Part shown: positions 15,618-24,469 of the stretch, in pieces
How positions within the stretch are numbered: the stretch's first letter is position 1
How the letters are laid out: each line of letters opens with the position of its first letter
Assembly (NCBI RefSeq): GCF_036881825.1
Contig: NZ_JBAJMW010000003.1
Span: 310,001 to 374,000, forward strand
From: Tersicoccus mangrovi
Lineage (GTDB): Bacteria; Actinomycetota; Actinomycetes; Actinomycetales; Micrococcaceae
Direction: 5' to 3'
Length of the DNA: 64,000 nt
Notes under the pieces: model-generated
The model's input: the letters and a program-made list of their open reading frames with translations, nothing else
Database searches by the model: none
What the model was told of the DNA's origin: nothing
Made by a program: the position numbers and the translations under genes

Positions 15618-16364
15618 GTGACGGAGACGATCGAGGTGGCGCCACCACCGACGCGGCGCCGGCAGATCGCGGCGGGCGTGCGGGACTCCCTGGCCGCGGG
15701 TCTCGGGATGTACCCCATCGGTATCGCCTTCGGGGTGCTGGTCATCCAGGCCGGACTGCCCTGGTGGCTCGCGCCGGCCCTGTCGACCTTCGGTTTCGCC
15801 GGTTCCCTCGAGCTGCTGATGATCACGATGATCACCGCGGTGACGCCGCTCGCGACGATCGCGCTGACCACGTTCCTCGTCAACTTCCGGCACGTCTTCT
15901 ACGCCTTCACCTTCCCGCTGCACGTGGTGCGCAACCCGGTGGCGCGCACCTACTCGATGTACGCCCTGATCGACGAGGCGTTCGCGGTGACCGCGGGACG
16001 GCCGCGCGGGTGGACGTCCTGGCGCCTGGTGTCGATGCAGGTCGCGTTCCAGACGTACTGGGTGGGCGGCGGGCTGACCGGCGTCGCACTCGCCCAGCTG
16101 ATCCCGTTCCGGATCGCCGGCCTCGAGTTCGCGCTCTGCGCCCTGTTCATCACCCTGACGCTCGACGCGTGCCGCACCCGCCGGGAGGTGCCGTCGCTGC
16201 TGCTGGCCGGCCTCAGCTTCGCGGCTGCCGTCGTGCTGGTCCCGGACTCGGCGCTGTTCGCCGGGCTGATCGGCTTCGTCGTCCTGCTCGTCATCCGCTA
16301 CACGGTCGGCCGGGCGCGGTCGATCCGGGACGCGCCGAACCCGGGACCGGGGGCGGCGTCGTGA
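15618..16364 (+). CDS. azlC: AzlC-family branched-chain amino acid permease subunit
   Basis: 248 aa from a GTG preceded by GGTGGA. It has the AzlC hallmarks: RDSLAAGLGMYPIGIAFGVLVIQAGLPWW at the start, FAGSLELLMITMI and LVNFRHVFYAFTF (residues 95-107), with seven or so membrane spans. With AzlD it forms an inner-membrane exporter of branched-chain amino acids and analogues. The gene is coupled to azlD by a 4-base overlap and is divergent from an AsnC-type regulator. Confidence 0.94.
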   Translation: MTETIEVAPPPTRRRQIAAGVRDSLAAGLGMYPIGIAFGVLVIQAGLPWWLAPALSTFGFAGSLELLMITMITAVTPLATIALTTFLVNFRHVFYAFTFPLHVVRNPVARTYSMYALIDEAFAVTAGRPRGWTSWRLVSMQVAFQTYWVGGGLTGVALAQLIPFRIAGLEFALCALFITLTLDACRTRREVPSLLLAGLSFAAAVVLVPDSALFAGLIGFVVLLVIRYTVGRARSIRDAPNPGPGAAS

Positions 16365-16708
16365 ACGCCGGCGCGCTGAACGGTTGGTACGTCGCCGGTG
16401 TCCTGACGATCATGTTCGCCATCACCTTCACGCTGCGGGCGCTGCCGTTCGCCCTGCTCAAGCCGCTGCGCTCCTCGCGATTCGTGCAGACGATGGCGGT
16501 GTGGATGCCGGTCGGGATCCTCGGGGTCCTCGCCGCGGTCACGTTCCGCTCGTCCGCCGGGCACGACACGGCGTCGCTGTTGAGCGGGCTGGTGGCCGCC
16601 GTCGTCACCGTCGTCGTGCACCTGGCATTCGGGCGGCGGACGCTGCTGAGCGTCGGCCTCGGCACGGCGACCTTCGCCGTGCTGGTCAACGTCGCCGGGA
16701 TGGCCTGA
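16361..16708 (+). CDS. azlD: AzlD-family branched-chain amino acid transporter subunit
   Basis: 115 aa from the GTG at 16361, which overlaps the azlC stop. It has four hydrophobic spans and the AzlD-like pattern TFTLRALPFALLKPLR, then MPVGILGVLAAVTF. AzlD is the small partner of AzlC in branched-chain amino acid export. Its length is typical. The convergent DUF2891 gene ends 42 bases downstream. Confidence 0.92.
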   Translation: MNAGALNGWYVAGVLTIMFAITFTLRALPFALLKPLRSSRFVQTMAVWMPVGILGVLAAVTFRSSAGHDTASLLSGLVAAVVTVVVHLAFGRRTLLSVGLGTATFAVLVNVAGMA

Positions 16709-16750
16709 CCGGCACCCGACGTCGGCCGCGGCCGGCGCCGGGCACCTCGC

Positions 16751-17818
16751 TCAGACCGTGAGTGCGGCCTGCTCCCGGGCCTCCATCGCATCCCACGCGA
16801 ACGAGGCCAGCCAGTGCGTCGAGTAGTACTCCTCGCCGACGCTCGCGGCGAGACCGGCCGCGAGCAGCGGCTCGACCGCCGGCTCGATCAGCTCGACCAG
16901 ACCCCCCGCCACGCCGGCACCCCGCAGCGCGTCGACGACGCGGCGCGCGGACCCGGCACGCGAGAGATCCAGCCCGAACAGGTGCACCTGCTGCGGGTCG
17001 TTCTCGTCCCGCACGACGGCCGGGGCCAGCACCTCGTCGCCCGGCTCCAGCGCCGAGAAGAAGCCCTCGGCCCAGGCGGCGAACTCGGTCGCGGGAAGCA
17101 CGGCCCGCATCAGGTCCGCCTCGGCGAAGCCGGCCGAGAGGAAGTCGTGCCCGCTGCGCTCCCACCCGAACGGCCAGCCCGCGTCCGCCCCGAACCACGC
17201 GCGCGCCGTGCGCGACACCGTGTCCTCGAGTCCCGTCCGACCGAGCACCCGCGCGGCGTCGAGCGCGAGCAGCAGCCCGAACGCGGAGTTGGAGTGCACG
17301 CCGTGGCGCACGGGGTAGGCCGCGTTCTGGACCCACCGGGTCGTCAGGTCCTCCAGGACGTCGATGAACGGCGTGAACCCCGGCGCGAGGGCACGAACCG
17401 CGGGCGCCTCGGACGTCGAGACCTCGGCCGCGAGCCGGAAGCCCCACGCCCACCCGTACGGCCGCTCGTAGTGCGGCGTCGCGGCGAGGTACTCGGCCTC
17501 CTGCGCCAGGTGGGGGCCGGTCAGGTGGGCCTCGAGAATGCCGGTCAGCTGCGCCGCGAGCCCGTCGTCGAGCGCGTCCGAGGTCGTCGCCGCGTACGCG
17601 GCCAGGCGCGCCGCCAGCCAGTGCATGTGCACCGACGAGTGCCAGTCGTAGGACGTCGCGAACGCCGGGTGCAGCTCGACGGGCAGCGCCCGGTCCTCGG
17701 GGCCCAGGGCCGTGTGCTGGGCGGCGTACGGGTACTCCCGTTCGAGGTTGCCGATCACCACCCGCGCGAAGTCGGACGCCCAGGCGGAACGATCGAGGGA
17801 CACGTCAGAACGCGACAA
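16751..17818 (-). CDS. DUF2891-domain protein
   Basis: 355 aa. The signature HPAFATSYDWHSSVHMHW (about residues 50-67) is the DUF2891 hallmark, and the sequence is rich in Trp, His and aromatic residues in helical repeats (GVHSNSAFGLLLALDAAR), recalling alpha/alpha-barrel glycosidase-like or lyase-like folds. No catalytic role is established. It overlaps the DUF979 gene by 14 bases and is last of the DUF969-DUF979-DUF2891 operon, so it probably processes what the two membrane proteins transport. Confidence 0.88.
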   Translation of the reverse strand: MSRSDVSLDRSAWASDFARVVIGNLEREYPYAAQHTALGPEDRALPVELHPAFATSYDWHSSVHMHWLAARLAAYAATTSDALDDGLAAQLTGILEAHLTGPHLAQEAEYLAATPHYERPYGWAWGFRLAAEVSTSEAPAVRALAPGFTPFIDVLEDLTTRWVQNAAYPVRHGVHSNSAFGLLLALDAARVLGRTGLEDTVSRTARAWFGADAGWPFGWERSGHDFLSAGFAEADLMRAVLPATEFAAWAEGFFSALEPGDEVLAPAVVRDENDPQQVHLFGLDLSRAGSARRVVDALRGAGVAGGLVELIEPAVEPLLAAGLAASVGEEYYSTHWLASFAWDAMEAREQAALTV

Positions 17819-18893
17819 AGTACATCACTCCCATGTTGACGACGAGCAGGATCCCGGCGGTCGGGAGCTGCGCCTTGATCGGCCCGTACTTGTCCCGCAT
17901 CTCGAGCAGGGCGGCGGGCACGAGGTTGAAGTTGGCGGCCATCGGGGTCACGAGCGTCCCGCAGAACCCGGCGAGCATGCCGATCGCGAAGACGGCCGCG
18001 GGGTTGCCGCCGAAGCCCTGCACGAGGACGGGCCAGCCGATCGCCGCCGTCATGATGGGGAACGCCGCGAACGCGTTGCCCATGACGATCGTGAAGATGG
18101 CCATGCCGGCGCAGTAGACCACGACGGCAGCGAGCAGGGAGCCGGCCGGCAGCACGGTCTTGGCGATGGTGCCGACCGCGGTGCCGACGCCGGCCTGGGT
18201 GAAGACGATGCCCAGCGTCGAGAGCATCTGCGGAAGCAGCGCGGCCCAGCCGATCGCCTGCAGCAGCCGGCCGCCCTCGCGCAGCGGCGTCGTCACGGGC
18301 CGGGGCGGGCGCAGGACGAGGACGGCGACGACGACCGCGAGGACCGCGCCGATCCCCAGGCCGGTCAGCGTGGCACTGCCCTCGGCGAGCAGCGGCTTGC
18401 CGCCGATGCGGATGAGCGGGCCGAGCGTCGCGACGAGGACGGCGACGACCGGCACCACGAGGGCGGGGACGAACAGGCGGTTGCCGAACCGGGTCGCGAA
18501 GTCCTCCCGTTCCTCGGGCGAGGACGTCGCCAGCACCGACGGGGCGGCCTCCCGTCCCGGACCGGCCACCCGCGGGATGGCCGACGTCGGCGTCGCCGGA
18601 CCGGTGGGCTGCCCGGCCCCGGCGCCGGCGACGGCAGAGGTGCGCGTCCTGCTCGTCGTGCCGGTGAACCCGAAACCGGCCAGGGCCACCATGACGAGGA
18701 CCGCGATGCCGAGCACCCACGCGGGTGCCGACTTGGCCGCGACGAAGGTGCCGTAGAAGAAACTCAGCCCGAGCACACCCCAGAACGCGGCGTTGCCGAG
18801 GCGCTTCGCGTGGCCGGCGTCGAGCAGGATGAGGACGGAGACCGCCACGAAGAACGCGCCGATGAGCCAGTAGAGCCATTCGTTGGTGATCAT
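17805..18893 (-). CDS. DUF979 integral membrane protein, putative transporter subunit
   Basis: 362 aa from the ATG at 18893. It has about nine membrane spans and a low-complexity, Thr/Pro/Ala-rich cytoplasmic loop at roughly 85-125 that typical members lack. Conserved segments include AGMAIFTIVMGNAFAAFPIMTAAIGWPVL and GFCGTLVTPMAANFNLVPAALLEM. DUF979 proteins occur with DUF969 as a pair resembling split ion-transporter-superfamily carriers. From memory, in streptococci the pair sits beside pyroglutamyl peptidase, which points to 5-oxoproline or pyroglutamyl peptides as cargo. Confidence 0.88.
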   Translation of the reverse strand: MITNEWLYWLIGAFFVAVSVLILLDAGHAKRLGNAAFWGVLGLSFFYGTFVAAKSAPAWVLGIAVLVMVALAGFGFTGTTSRTRTSAVAGAGAGQPTGPATPTSAIPRVAGPGREAAPSVLATSSPEEREDFATRFGNRLFVPALVVPVVAVLVATLGPLIRIGGKPLLAEGSATLTGLGIGAVLAVVVAVLVLRPPRPVTTPLREGGRLLQAIGWAALLPQMLSTLGIVFTQAGVGTAVGTIAKTVLPAGSLLAAVVVYCAGMAIFTIVMGNAFAAFPIMTAAIGWPVLVQGFGGNPAAVFAIGMLAGFCGTLVTPMAANFNLVPAALLEMRDKYGPIKAQLPTAGILLVVNMGVMYFVAF

Positions 18894-19612
18894 GCCGCGC
18901 CTCCCGTCGTCGCACGCGCCCCGGAGCCGGCGGACTTCGCGAGGTCGGCCGCCATCCGGTCGAGCCGGCGGTCGAGCAGCAGCAGGCGTGTCCCGTGGAT
19001 CAGCAGCGCCGCGACACCGGTCGGGATCGCCCACAGCGCCAGGTTGATGGGCTCGAGCGTCAGGTGGTACGAGGTGTCGACGAACGTGGTGATGAGCAGG
19101 ATGGAGCCGACGGCGACGAAGATGTCCTCGCCGAAGAACACCCCGACGGTGTCGGAGGAGGCCGAGAACCCCTTGACCTTCTCGCGCATCCGCTCGCTGA
19201 GGGTTCCGTACCGCTTGGTCGCGGCACCCTCGGCCATCGGGTAGACCAGCGGCCTGACGGTCTGCGCCGGTCCGCCGATGCTCATCAACCCGACCGCGGC
19301 GGTGACCTGGCGGACCGCGAGGTACGCGGCGAGCAGGCGCCCCGTGGTGAGCCGGTCCAGCTTCGCGATGAGGCGCTTGGCCTGGACCTGCAGGCCGTAG
19401 CGCTCGATCAGCCCGATGACGGGCAGCACGAGCGCGAAGGTCGTCACGGACCGGCTCGAGGCGAAGCCGTTGCCGAAGGCGTCGAGGATGCCGACCGGTC
19501 CGATCCCGCCGATGAGGGCGGTGACGATGCCGGCGACGGTGACGACGAGCAGGGCGTTGACGCGGAGGGCGAAACCGACGATGACGACGGCGACGCCGAT
19601 GAGGACGAACAT
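18890..19612 (-). CDS. DUF969 integral membrane protein, putative transporter subunit
   Basis: 240 aa with about six membrane spans and the conserved stretch LVLPVIGLIERYGLQVQAKRLI, then VRQVTAAVGLMSIGGPAQTVRPLVYPMAEGAA. It is first of the DUF969-DUF979-DUF2891 operon and overlaps DUF979 by four bases. The two membrane proteins together have the size of one carrier. No 5-oxoproline enzyme is adjacent, but pxpABC lies about 8 kb away in this window. Confidence 0.88.
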   Translation of the reverse strand: MFVLIGVAVVIVGFALRVNALLVVTVAGIVTALIGGIGPVGILDAFGNGFASSRSVTTFALVLPVIGLIERYGLQVQAKRLIAKLDRLTTGRLLAAYLAVRQVTAAVGLMSIGGPAQTVRPLVYPMAEGAATKRYGTLSERMREKVKGFSASSDTVGVFFGEDIFVAVGSILLITTFVDTSYHLTLEPINLALWAIPTGVAALLIHGTRLLLLDRRLDRMAADLAKSAGSGARATTGGAA

Positions 19613-19709
19613 GCGATTCCCTCCGAGCGGCGGACAAAGCAGGCCAGCTTGCCAGCATCGTCCGATTGTCGTCCCAGCTCAACCCCTGTCGCGTGGGGAC
19701 TCTCCCGCT

Positions 19710-19728
19710 TATACCCCATGGGGGTATA
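19710..19728. promoter_or_regulatory. CsoR-type operator upstream of the copper ATPase
   Basis: TATACCCCATGGGGGTATA (19710-19728) is a near-perfect palindrome of the TATACCCC/GGGGTATA type bound by CsoR copper-sensing repressors. TATAGG (19725-19730) could be the -10 of the promoter, which the bound repressor would block. The ATG of the ATPase follows 12 bases downstream, and csoR is the next gene. Confidence 0.85.
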
Positions 19729-19739
19729 GGGTAGACGCC

Positions 19740-21911
19740 ATGAACCACGACCTGCACGCCGGTTCCGCCCTCGACGATCCGCGTACCGCTGCCGCTCCGC
19801 CCGAGCATGACCGAGCGAGCCACGAACAGCACCGGCACGAGGGCCACGAGCCCGACGCGCACGGCGGTCACGGCGGTCACGCCGGACACGGCGATCACGT
19901 CACCCAGTTCCGCCGGCTCTTCTGGATCATGCTCGTCCTCGCCGTGCCGGTCGTCGCCTTCAGCGGCATGTTCGCCCACCTGCTCGGCTACCACCTGCCC
20001 GATGCCGCGTGGGTGCCGTGGGTCTCCCCCGTGCTCGGCACCGTGCTCTACGTCTGGGGTGGCCGGCCGTTCCTCACCGGTGGCGTCGCGGAGCTGCGGT
20101 CTCGCCGGCCCGGGATGATGCTGCTGATCGCCCTCGCCATCACCGTCGCGTTCCTCGCGTCGTGGGGCGCGAGCCTCGGCGTGCTGGACGTGCAGTTGGA
20201 CTTCTGGTGGGAGCTCGCGCTGCTCGTCGTCATCATGCTGCTCGGCCACTGGATCGAGATGCGGTCCCTGGCCATGACGACGTCGGCCCTGGACTCCCTC
20301 GCCGCGCTGCTGCCGGACGCGGCCGAGAAGATCGTCGGCGACGAGGTCGTGCCGGTCGCCCCGGACGAGCTCGCGGTCGGGGACGTCGTGCTCGTGCGTC
20401 CCGGAGCCGCGGTGCCCGCCGACGGGCGGATCGTCGACGGCACCGCCAGCATGGACGAGTCGATGGTCACCGGCGAGTCGACGCCGGTCGAGCGCTCGAC
20501 CGGTGACCGCGTCGTCGCCGGCACCGTCGCCACCGACTCGGGGCTGCGCGTCGAGGTGACCGCCACCGGGGACGACACGGCGCTCGCCGGCATCCACAAG
20601 CTCGTGGCCGACGCGCAGAACTCCACCTCCCGCGCCCAGCGGATCGCCGACACCGCCGCCGCCTGGCTGTTCTGGTTCGCGCTCGGCTCCGCGGTGCTCA
20701 CGGCACTCGTGTGGGTCGCGCTCGGGATGCCCGACGACGCCGTCGTGCGCACCATCACCGTTCTCGTCATCGCCTGCCCGCATGCTCTCGGCCTGGCCAT
20801 CCCCCTCGTCGTCGCGATCGCGACGGAACGGGCGGCGCGCGGCGGTGTGCTCGTGACCGACCGGCTGGCCCTGGAGTCGATGCGCACCGTCGACACCGTC
20901 CTGATGGACAAGACCGGTACCCTGACCCGCGGCGAACCGACCGTCACCGTCGTCGCGACGGTGTCCGGAGCGGACGAAAGCCGGTCCCGGGACGACGTGC
21001 TCGCAGTCGCCGCCGCAGCCGAACGGGCGAGCGAGCACCCGCTGGCGAAGGCGATCGTCCGCGCCGCGGAGGACCGGGGGATCGACGTCCCGACGGCGGA
21101 CGGCTTCACCTCCTCCCCCGCCGTCGGTGTGCGGGCCACCGTGGACGGCGACGTCGTCGAGGTCGGCGGCCCGCGCCTGCTCGAGCAGGGCGGCCTCGAG
21201 GAGCTGGCGGACACGGGCCGCTGGCACGACGAGGGGGCCATCGTCCTGCACGTCGTCATCGGCGGCCGGGTGGCCGGGGCGCTCCGGCTGGCCGACGAGG
21301 TGCGACCCGAGTCCCGCGAGGCCGTCGACGCGCTGCACGCGGCCGGCATCGAGGTCGTCATGGTCACCGGCGACGCCCGGGCCGTGGCCGAGACCGTCGC
21401 CCGCGACCTCGGCGTCGACCGGGTGTTCGCCGGCGTGCGGCCGGAGGACAAGGCCGCGACCGTCACCGGGCTGCAGCGCGAGGGTCGTCGCGTCGCCATG
21501 GTCGGCGACGGCGTCAACGACGCTCCCGCGCTCTCGGCGGCCGACGTCGGGATCGCGATCGGGGCCGGCACCGACGTGGCGATCGCCTCGGCCGGCGTCA
21601 TCCTCGCCTCCTCGGACCCGCGCTCGGTGCTCTCCGTCATCGCGCTCTCCCGGGCCGCGTACCGGAAGATGAAGCAGAACCTGTGGTGGGCCGCCGGATA
21701 CAATCTCATCTCCGTGCCGCTGGCCGCCGGTGTGCTGGCCCCGATCGGGTTCGTCCTGCCGATGAGCGTGGGAGCGATCCTGATGTCGATCTCCACCGTC
21801 GTCGTGGCGCTGAACGCGCAGCTGCTGCGCCGCCTCGACCTCACACCGGCCCGCAGCGCCGCCGCGTTCCTCGACCGCCGCACGCCCTCCCCGACCTCGT
21901 CATCCCGCTGA
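19740..21911 (+). CDS. copB: Copper-translocating P-type ATPase, CPH (CopB) type
   Basis: 723 aa. The N-terminus (residues 23-53) carries about ten His residues and no CxxC domain. The metal-site motif is CPH (346-348 in IACPHALG), which defines P1B-3/CopB ATPases rather than the CPC of CopA. Also present are TGES (244-247), the phosphorylated Asp390 in DKTGT, SEHPLAK and GDGVNDAPAL. It should export copper, possibly Cu(II) or Ag. It is the first gene of an operon with csoR and is preceded by a CsoR-type operator. Confidence 0.93.
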   Translation: MNHDLHAGSALDDPRTAAAPPEHDRASHEQHRHEGHEPDAHGGHGGHAGHGDHVTQFRRLFWIMLVLAVPVVAFSGMFAHLLGYHLPDAAWVPWVSPVLGTVLYVWGGRPFLTGGVAELRSRRPGMMLLIALAITVAFLASWGASLGVLDVQLDFWWELALLVVIMLLGHWIEMRSLAMTTSALDSLAALLPDAAEKIVGDEVVPVAPDELAVGDVVLVRPGAAVPADGRIVDGTASMDESMVTGESTPVERSTGDRVVAGTVATDSGLRVEVTATGDDTALAGIHKLVADAQNSTSRAQRIADTAAAWLFWFALGSAVLTALVWVALGMPDDAVVRTITVLVIACPHALGLAIPLVVAIATERAARGGVLVTDRLALESMRTVDTVLMDKTGTLTRGEPTVTVVATVSGADESRSRDDVLAVAAAAERASEHPLAKAIVRAAEDRGIDVPTADGFTSSPAVGVRATVDGDVVEVGGPRLLEQGGLEELADTGRWHDEGAIVLHVVIGGRVAGALRLADEVRPESREAVDALHAAGIEVVMVTGDARAVAETVARDLGVDRVFAGVRPEDKAATVTGLQREGRRVAMVGDGVNDAPALSAADVGIAIGAGTDVAIASAGVILASSDPRSVLSVIALSRAAYRKMKQNLWWAAGYNLISVPLAAGVLAPIGFVLPMSVGAILMSISTVVVALNAQLLRRLDLTPARSAAAFLDRRTPSPTSSSR

Positions 21912-21929
21912 GAAAAGGAAGCCACTCCC

Positions 21930-22274
21930 ATGGCCACCACTCCCGAGTCCCCCTCCACGACGGCCGCGTCCGATTCCACCCCGGCGAACGCCGTCCACGG
22001 GTACATCAGCGACAAGGACCGGTACCTGGCCCGGCTCAAGCGCATCGAGGGCCAGGCACGCGGCATCCACCGGATGATCGACGAGGACACGTACTGCATC
22101 GACATCCTCACGCAGATCAGCGCCCTGACCAGTGCCCTGGAGAACGTCGCCCTGGGCCTGCTCGACGACCACCTCAAGCACTGCGTCGTGGACGCGGCGA
22201 AGGCCGGCGGCCCGGACGCGGAGGTGAAGATCAAGGAAGCATCCGATGCCATCGCGCGTCTGGTGAAGTCATGA
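21930..22274 (+). CDS. csoR: CsoR-family copper-sensing repressor
   Basis: 114 aa, DUF156 all-helical fold. The Cu(I) ligands are at the spacing seen in CsoR: Cys56 (DTYCIDIL), His81 and Cys85 (HLKHC). KRIEGQARGIHRMI is the DNA-contact helix pattern. AAAAGGAAG precedes the ATG. Copper binding should release it from the palindrome at 19710. It overlaps the following SDR gene by four bases. Confidence 0.94.
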   Translation: MATTPESPSTTAASDSTPANAVHGYISDKDRYLARLKRIEGQARGIHRMIDEDTYCIDILTQISALTSALENVALGLLDDHLKHCVVDAAKAGGPDAEVKIKEASDAIARLVKS

Positions 22275-23026
22275 CAGACCGTGACATCCTTCCGGAACTC
22301 ATCGACGGACCGTTCGACCGCATCGCCCTCGTCACTGGGGCGAACAGCGGCATCGGCTACCAGATCGCGGACCAGCTGCTCGATCGCGGCCTGACCGTCT
22401 GGGTCGGCGCCCGCGACGAGACCCGGGGCGCCGACGCCGCCGAACGGCTCGGCCGTGGTGCTCGCGCGGTGCAGCTCGACGTCGTCGATCCGGAGTCCGT
22501 CGCCCGGGCGGCCAAGACCGTCGGCGACCTCGACGTCCTCGTCAACAACGCGGGCGTCAACCCCGGCGGTGAGGACATCGCGTCGACGTCGCTCGACCAG
22601 CTCCGTCTCGCCTACGAGACGAACGTGTTCGGCCTCATCGCCGTCACGCAGGCGTTCCTGCCCGCGCTGCAGCGCTCGGCCCATCCGCGCGTCGTCAACG
22701 TCTCGAGCGGCACCGGCTCGCTGACCTGGAACAGCGGACCCAACCCGCAGTTCGACTGGGAACGGGTGCGCGGCGGCGGCCTGGCCTACCGGTCCTCGAA
22801 GACCGCGGTCAACGCGGTGACGCTGCTGACGGCCCAGTCCCTCGACGAGCGGGTCAAGGTCAACGCGCTCGCGCCCGGCCTGCGCGTCACCAACCTGATC
22901 CCGGGCATGACGGCGGGCGGGGACCCGGCGGAGGCGGCGAGCGGAGCCGTCCGGCTCGCGCTGCTGCCGGACTCCGGCCCGACCGGCGCGCTGTGGTCCT
23001 GGGACGGGACGCGCGCACCCTGGTGA
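22271..23026 (+). CDS. Short-chain dehydrogenase/reductase
   Basis: 251 aa classical SDR: TGANSGIGYQIA (cofactor glycine motif, residues 22-33), NNAGVN (about 92-97), and YRSSK (YxxxK catalytic pair, about 174-178), with Ser in VNVSSGTGS. The insertion WNSGPNPQFDWERVRGGG before the active-site Tyr is typical of a branch of carbonyl reductases acting on small substrates. It is coupled to csoR by a 4-base overlap, so it should be copper-induced, though no link of its reaction to copper is evident. Confidence 0.88.
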   Translation: MTDRDILPELIDGPFDRIALVTGANSGIGYQIADQLLDRGLTVWVGARDETRGADAAERLGRGARAVQLDVVDPESVARAAKTVGDLDVLVNNAGVNPGGEDIASTSLDQLRLAYETNVFGLIAVTQAFLPALQRSAHPRVVNVSSGTGSLTWNSGPNPQFDWERVRGGGLAYRSSKTAVNAVTLLTAQSLDERVKVNALAPGLRVTNLIPGMTAGGDPAEAASGAVRLALLPDSGPTGALWSWDGTRAPW

Positions 23027-23031
23027 GGCCC

Positions 23032-23063
23032 GTCTGACGTGCGCCCTCGGGCGCCCGTCAGAC
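23032..23063. terminator. Bidirectional hairpin between the copper operon and the MFS pseudogene
   Basis: GTCTGACGTGCGCCC (23032-23046) pairs with GGGCGCCCGTCAGAC (23049-23063) with one mismatch and a TC apex. It begins five bases after the SDR stop and ends nine bases from the convergent pseudogene, so it can serve both. Confidence 0.8.
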
Positions 23064-23071
23064 CCCGGCGC

Positions 23072-24240
23072 TCAGGCCGATTCCGGACGCGGCAGCCGGA
23101 ACCGCAGGAGTGCGGCCGCGACGGCGGCAGCGAGGACCATCAGGGCGCCGACGAGCAGCGCGGACCGGTATCCGGAGCCCAGCAGAGGGGCGACGACGAG
23201 CGGGCCGGCGACCTGCCCCACGCTGTACCCGGCGGTCATGACCGCCACGGCGCCGCCCACTCGGAGCTGCCGCCCCGTGGCGAGAGAGAGGTTCGTGACG
23301 CCCATGAAGGTGGCACCGAACAGCACCGCCGAGGCGATGGCCGCCGACGGACTGCCCGAGAGGGCCGGCAGGCCGATGCCGATTGCCTGCAGCAGCAGTG
23401 CCCCCGCGATGAGCGCGTGCCGGGACACCCGGGCACTCAGCCGGGACCACAGGGCGCTGGACGGCAGGGCCACGAGCCCGACGATGGTTCACACGCTGCC
23501 ACTGAGCCAGCCCGGTGCGGTCGCATGGACCGCCGCGACGAGGAACGTGCCGGCGATGATGTACCCCGCGCCCTCCAGCACGTAGGAGGCCAGGAGGAGA
23601 CCGAAGCCCCGGGTCCGGCGGACACCCGGGGCCGCCGTGGTCGCCGCGTGGACGGGGCGCGGGCCCACCTGTCCGACGGACCAGCCGACCGCCAGCACCA
23701 GGGCGATCAGCACGGCGGAGACCCACCAGGCCGTCTGCCAGTCACCGGCCCGCTGCACGACGGCGACGAGGACGCCGGAGAGGGCGATACCGGCACCGAC
23801 CCTCCGTACGCCCACCCCACCAGGTGCTCCGCCGAACCGGCGAGATCGGTGAGGATCGCGTTGCCCGCGACCATGAACACGACCGTACTCGCGACCCCGG
23901 CGACACCGCGCAACGTCATCCAGGTGGCGACGTCGTGCACCAGGGGCATGCCCGCGAGGGTGATCACGAGGGCGACGCCGCTGATCCGCAGCGCCGGTCG
24001 GGAACGGCTGACGGCCGGCAGGACGATGCCGAGAACCGCGCCGACGAGATAGCCGAGGTAGTTGGCCGTCGCGAGGATGCTCGCCTGTTGCGGGGACAGC
24101 CCCGCCTGCGCCTCCATCAGCGGCAGGATCGGCGTGAACACGAAGCGGCCCACGCCCATGGCCGCCGCCAGCACGGCGGCCGTCCGGATGACGGCCGACC
24201 AGCCGGGCCGGGTTCCCGTCCGCCCCGTGGTGAGGACCAC
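23072..24240 (-). pseudogene. MFS transporter (YbfB/YjiJ-like), broken by a frameshift and a stop codon
   Basis: Read leftward from a GTG at 24240 (GAAAGGAAA upstream), the N-terminal half (AVLAAAMGVGRFVFTPILPLMEAQAGLSPQQ and following) is a typical YbfB/YjiJ MFS transporter. Near 23805-23815 the frame is lost: LVGWAYGGSV should continue as GVGAGIALSGVLVAVV, which lies in another frame, consistent with one lost base. Near 23489 an in-frame TGA follows GWLSGSV, and the same frame continues TIVGLVALPSSALWSR to a normal end at 23072; a TGG-to-TGA change explains it. With both changes reversed, a roughly 390-aa protein of about 12 spans is restored. Two independent lesions make a real pseudogene more likely than sequencing error. 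Confidence 0.85.
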
Positions 24241-24425
24241 GATTGTCGTTTCCTTTCGATCGCCGGCAGTCGGCGCCCCAGCGCGGGATGGGCGCCAGTC
24301 GGCCGTCGATTCGCGCCGCACCTGCACCATCCGGGCTGTGGCGATCGCCGACTGCAGCCTGCACCCGATACCGCCGATTGGTTGGACCGGTGCTCATCCC
24401 ACATATCAATCCGCGCCACTATCAG

Positions 24426-24466
24426 TGATAAATTTATCGACCAAACTTGACCATGATAAATTTATC
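24426..24466. promoter_or_regulatory. AT-rich promoter with two identical 12-bp palindromes
   Basis: GATAAATTTATC, a perfect palindrome, occurs at 24427-24438 and 24455-24466, 28 bp apart start to start, with T in front each time. TAAATT (24457-24462) fits a -10 eight bases before the GTG at 24470, and TTATCG (24434-24439) a weak -35 at 17 bp. The two palindromes therefore overlap both promoter elements, as expected for a repressor site. The stretch is the most AT-rich part of the window. Confidence 0.65.
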
Positions 24467-24469
24467 TTT

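Noticed and set aside
18894..21338. Upstream part of a long minus-strand open frame (1177 codons in all) ahead of DUF979
   Set aside because: Only 17805-18893 has protein-like sequence (DUF979); the rest is antisense to copB or overlaps DUF969 in another frame.
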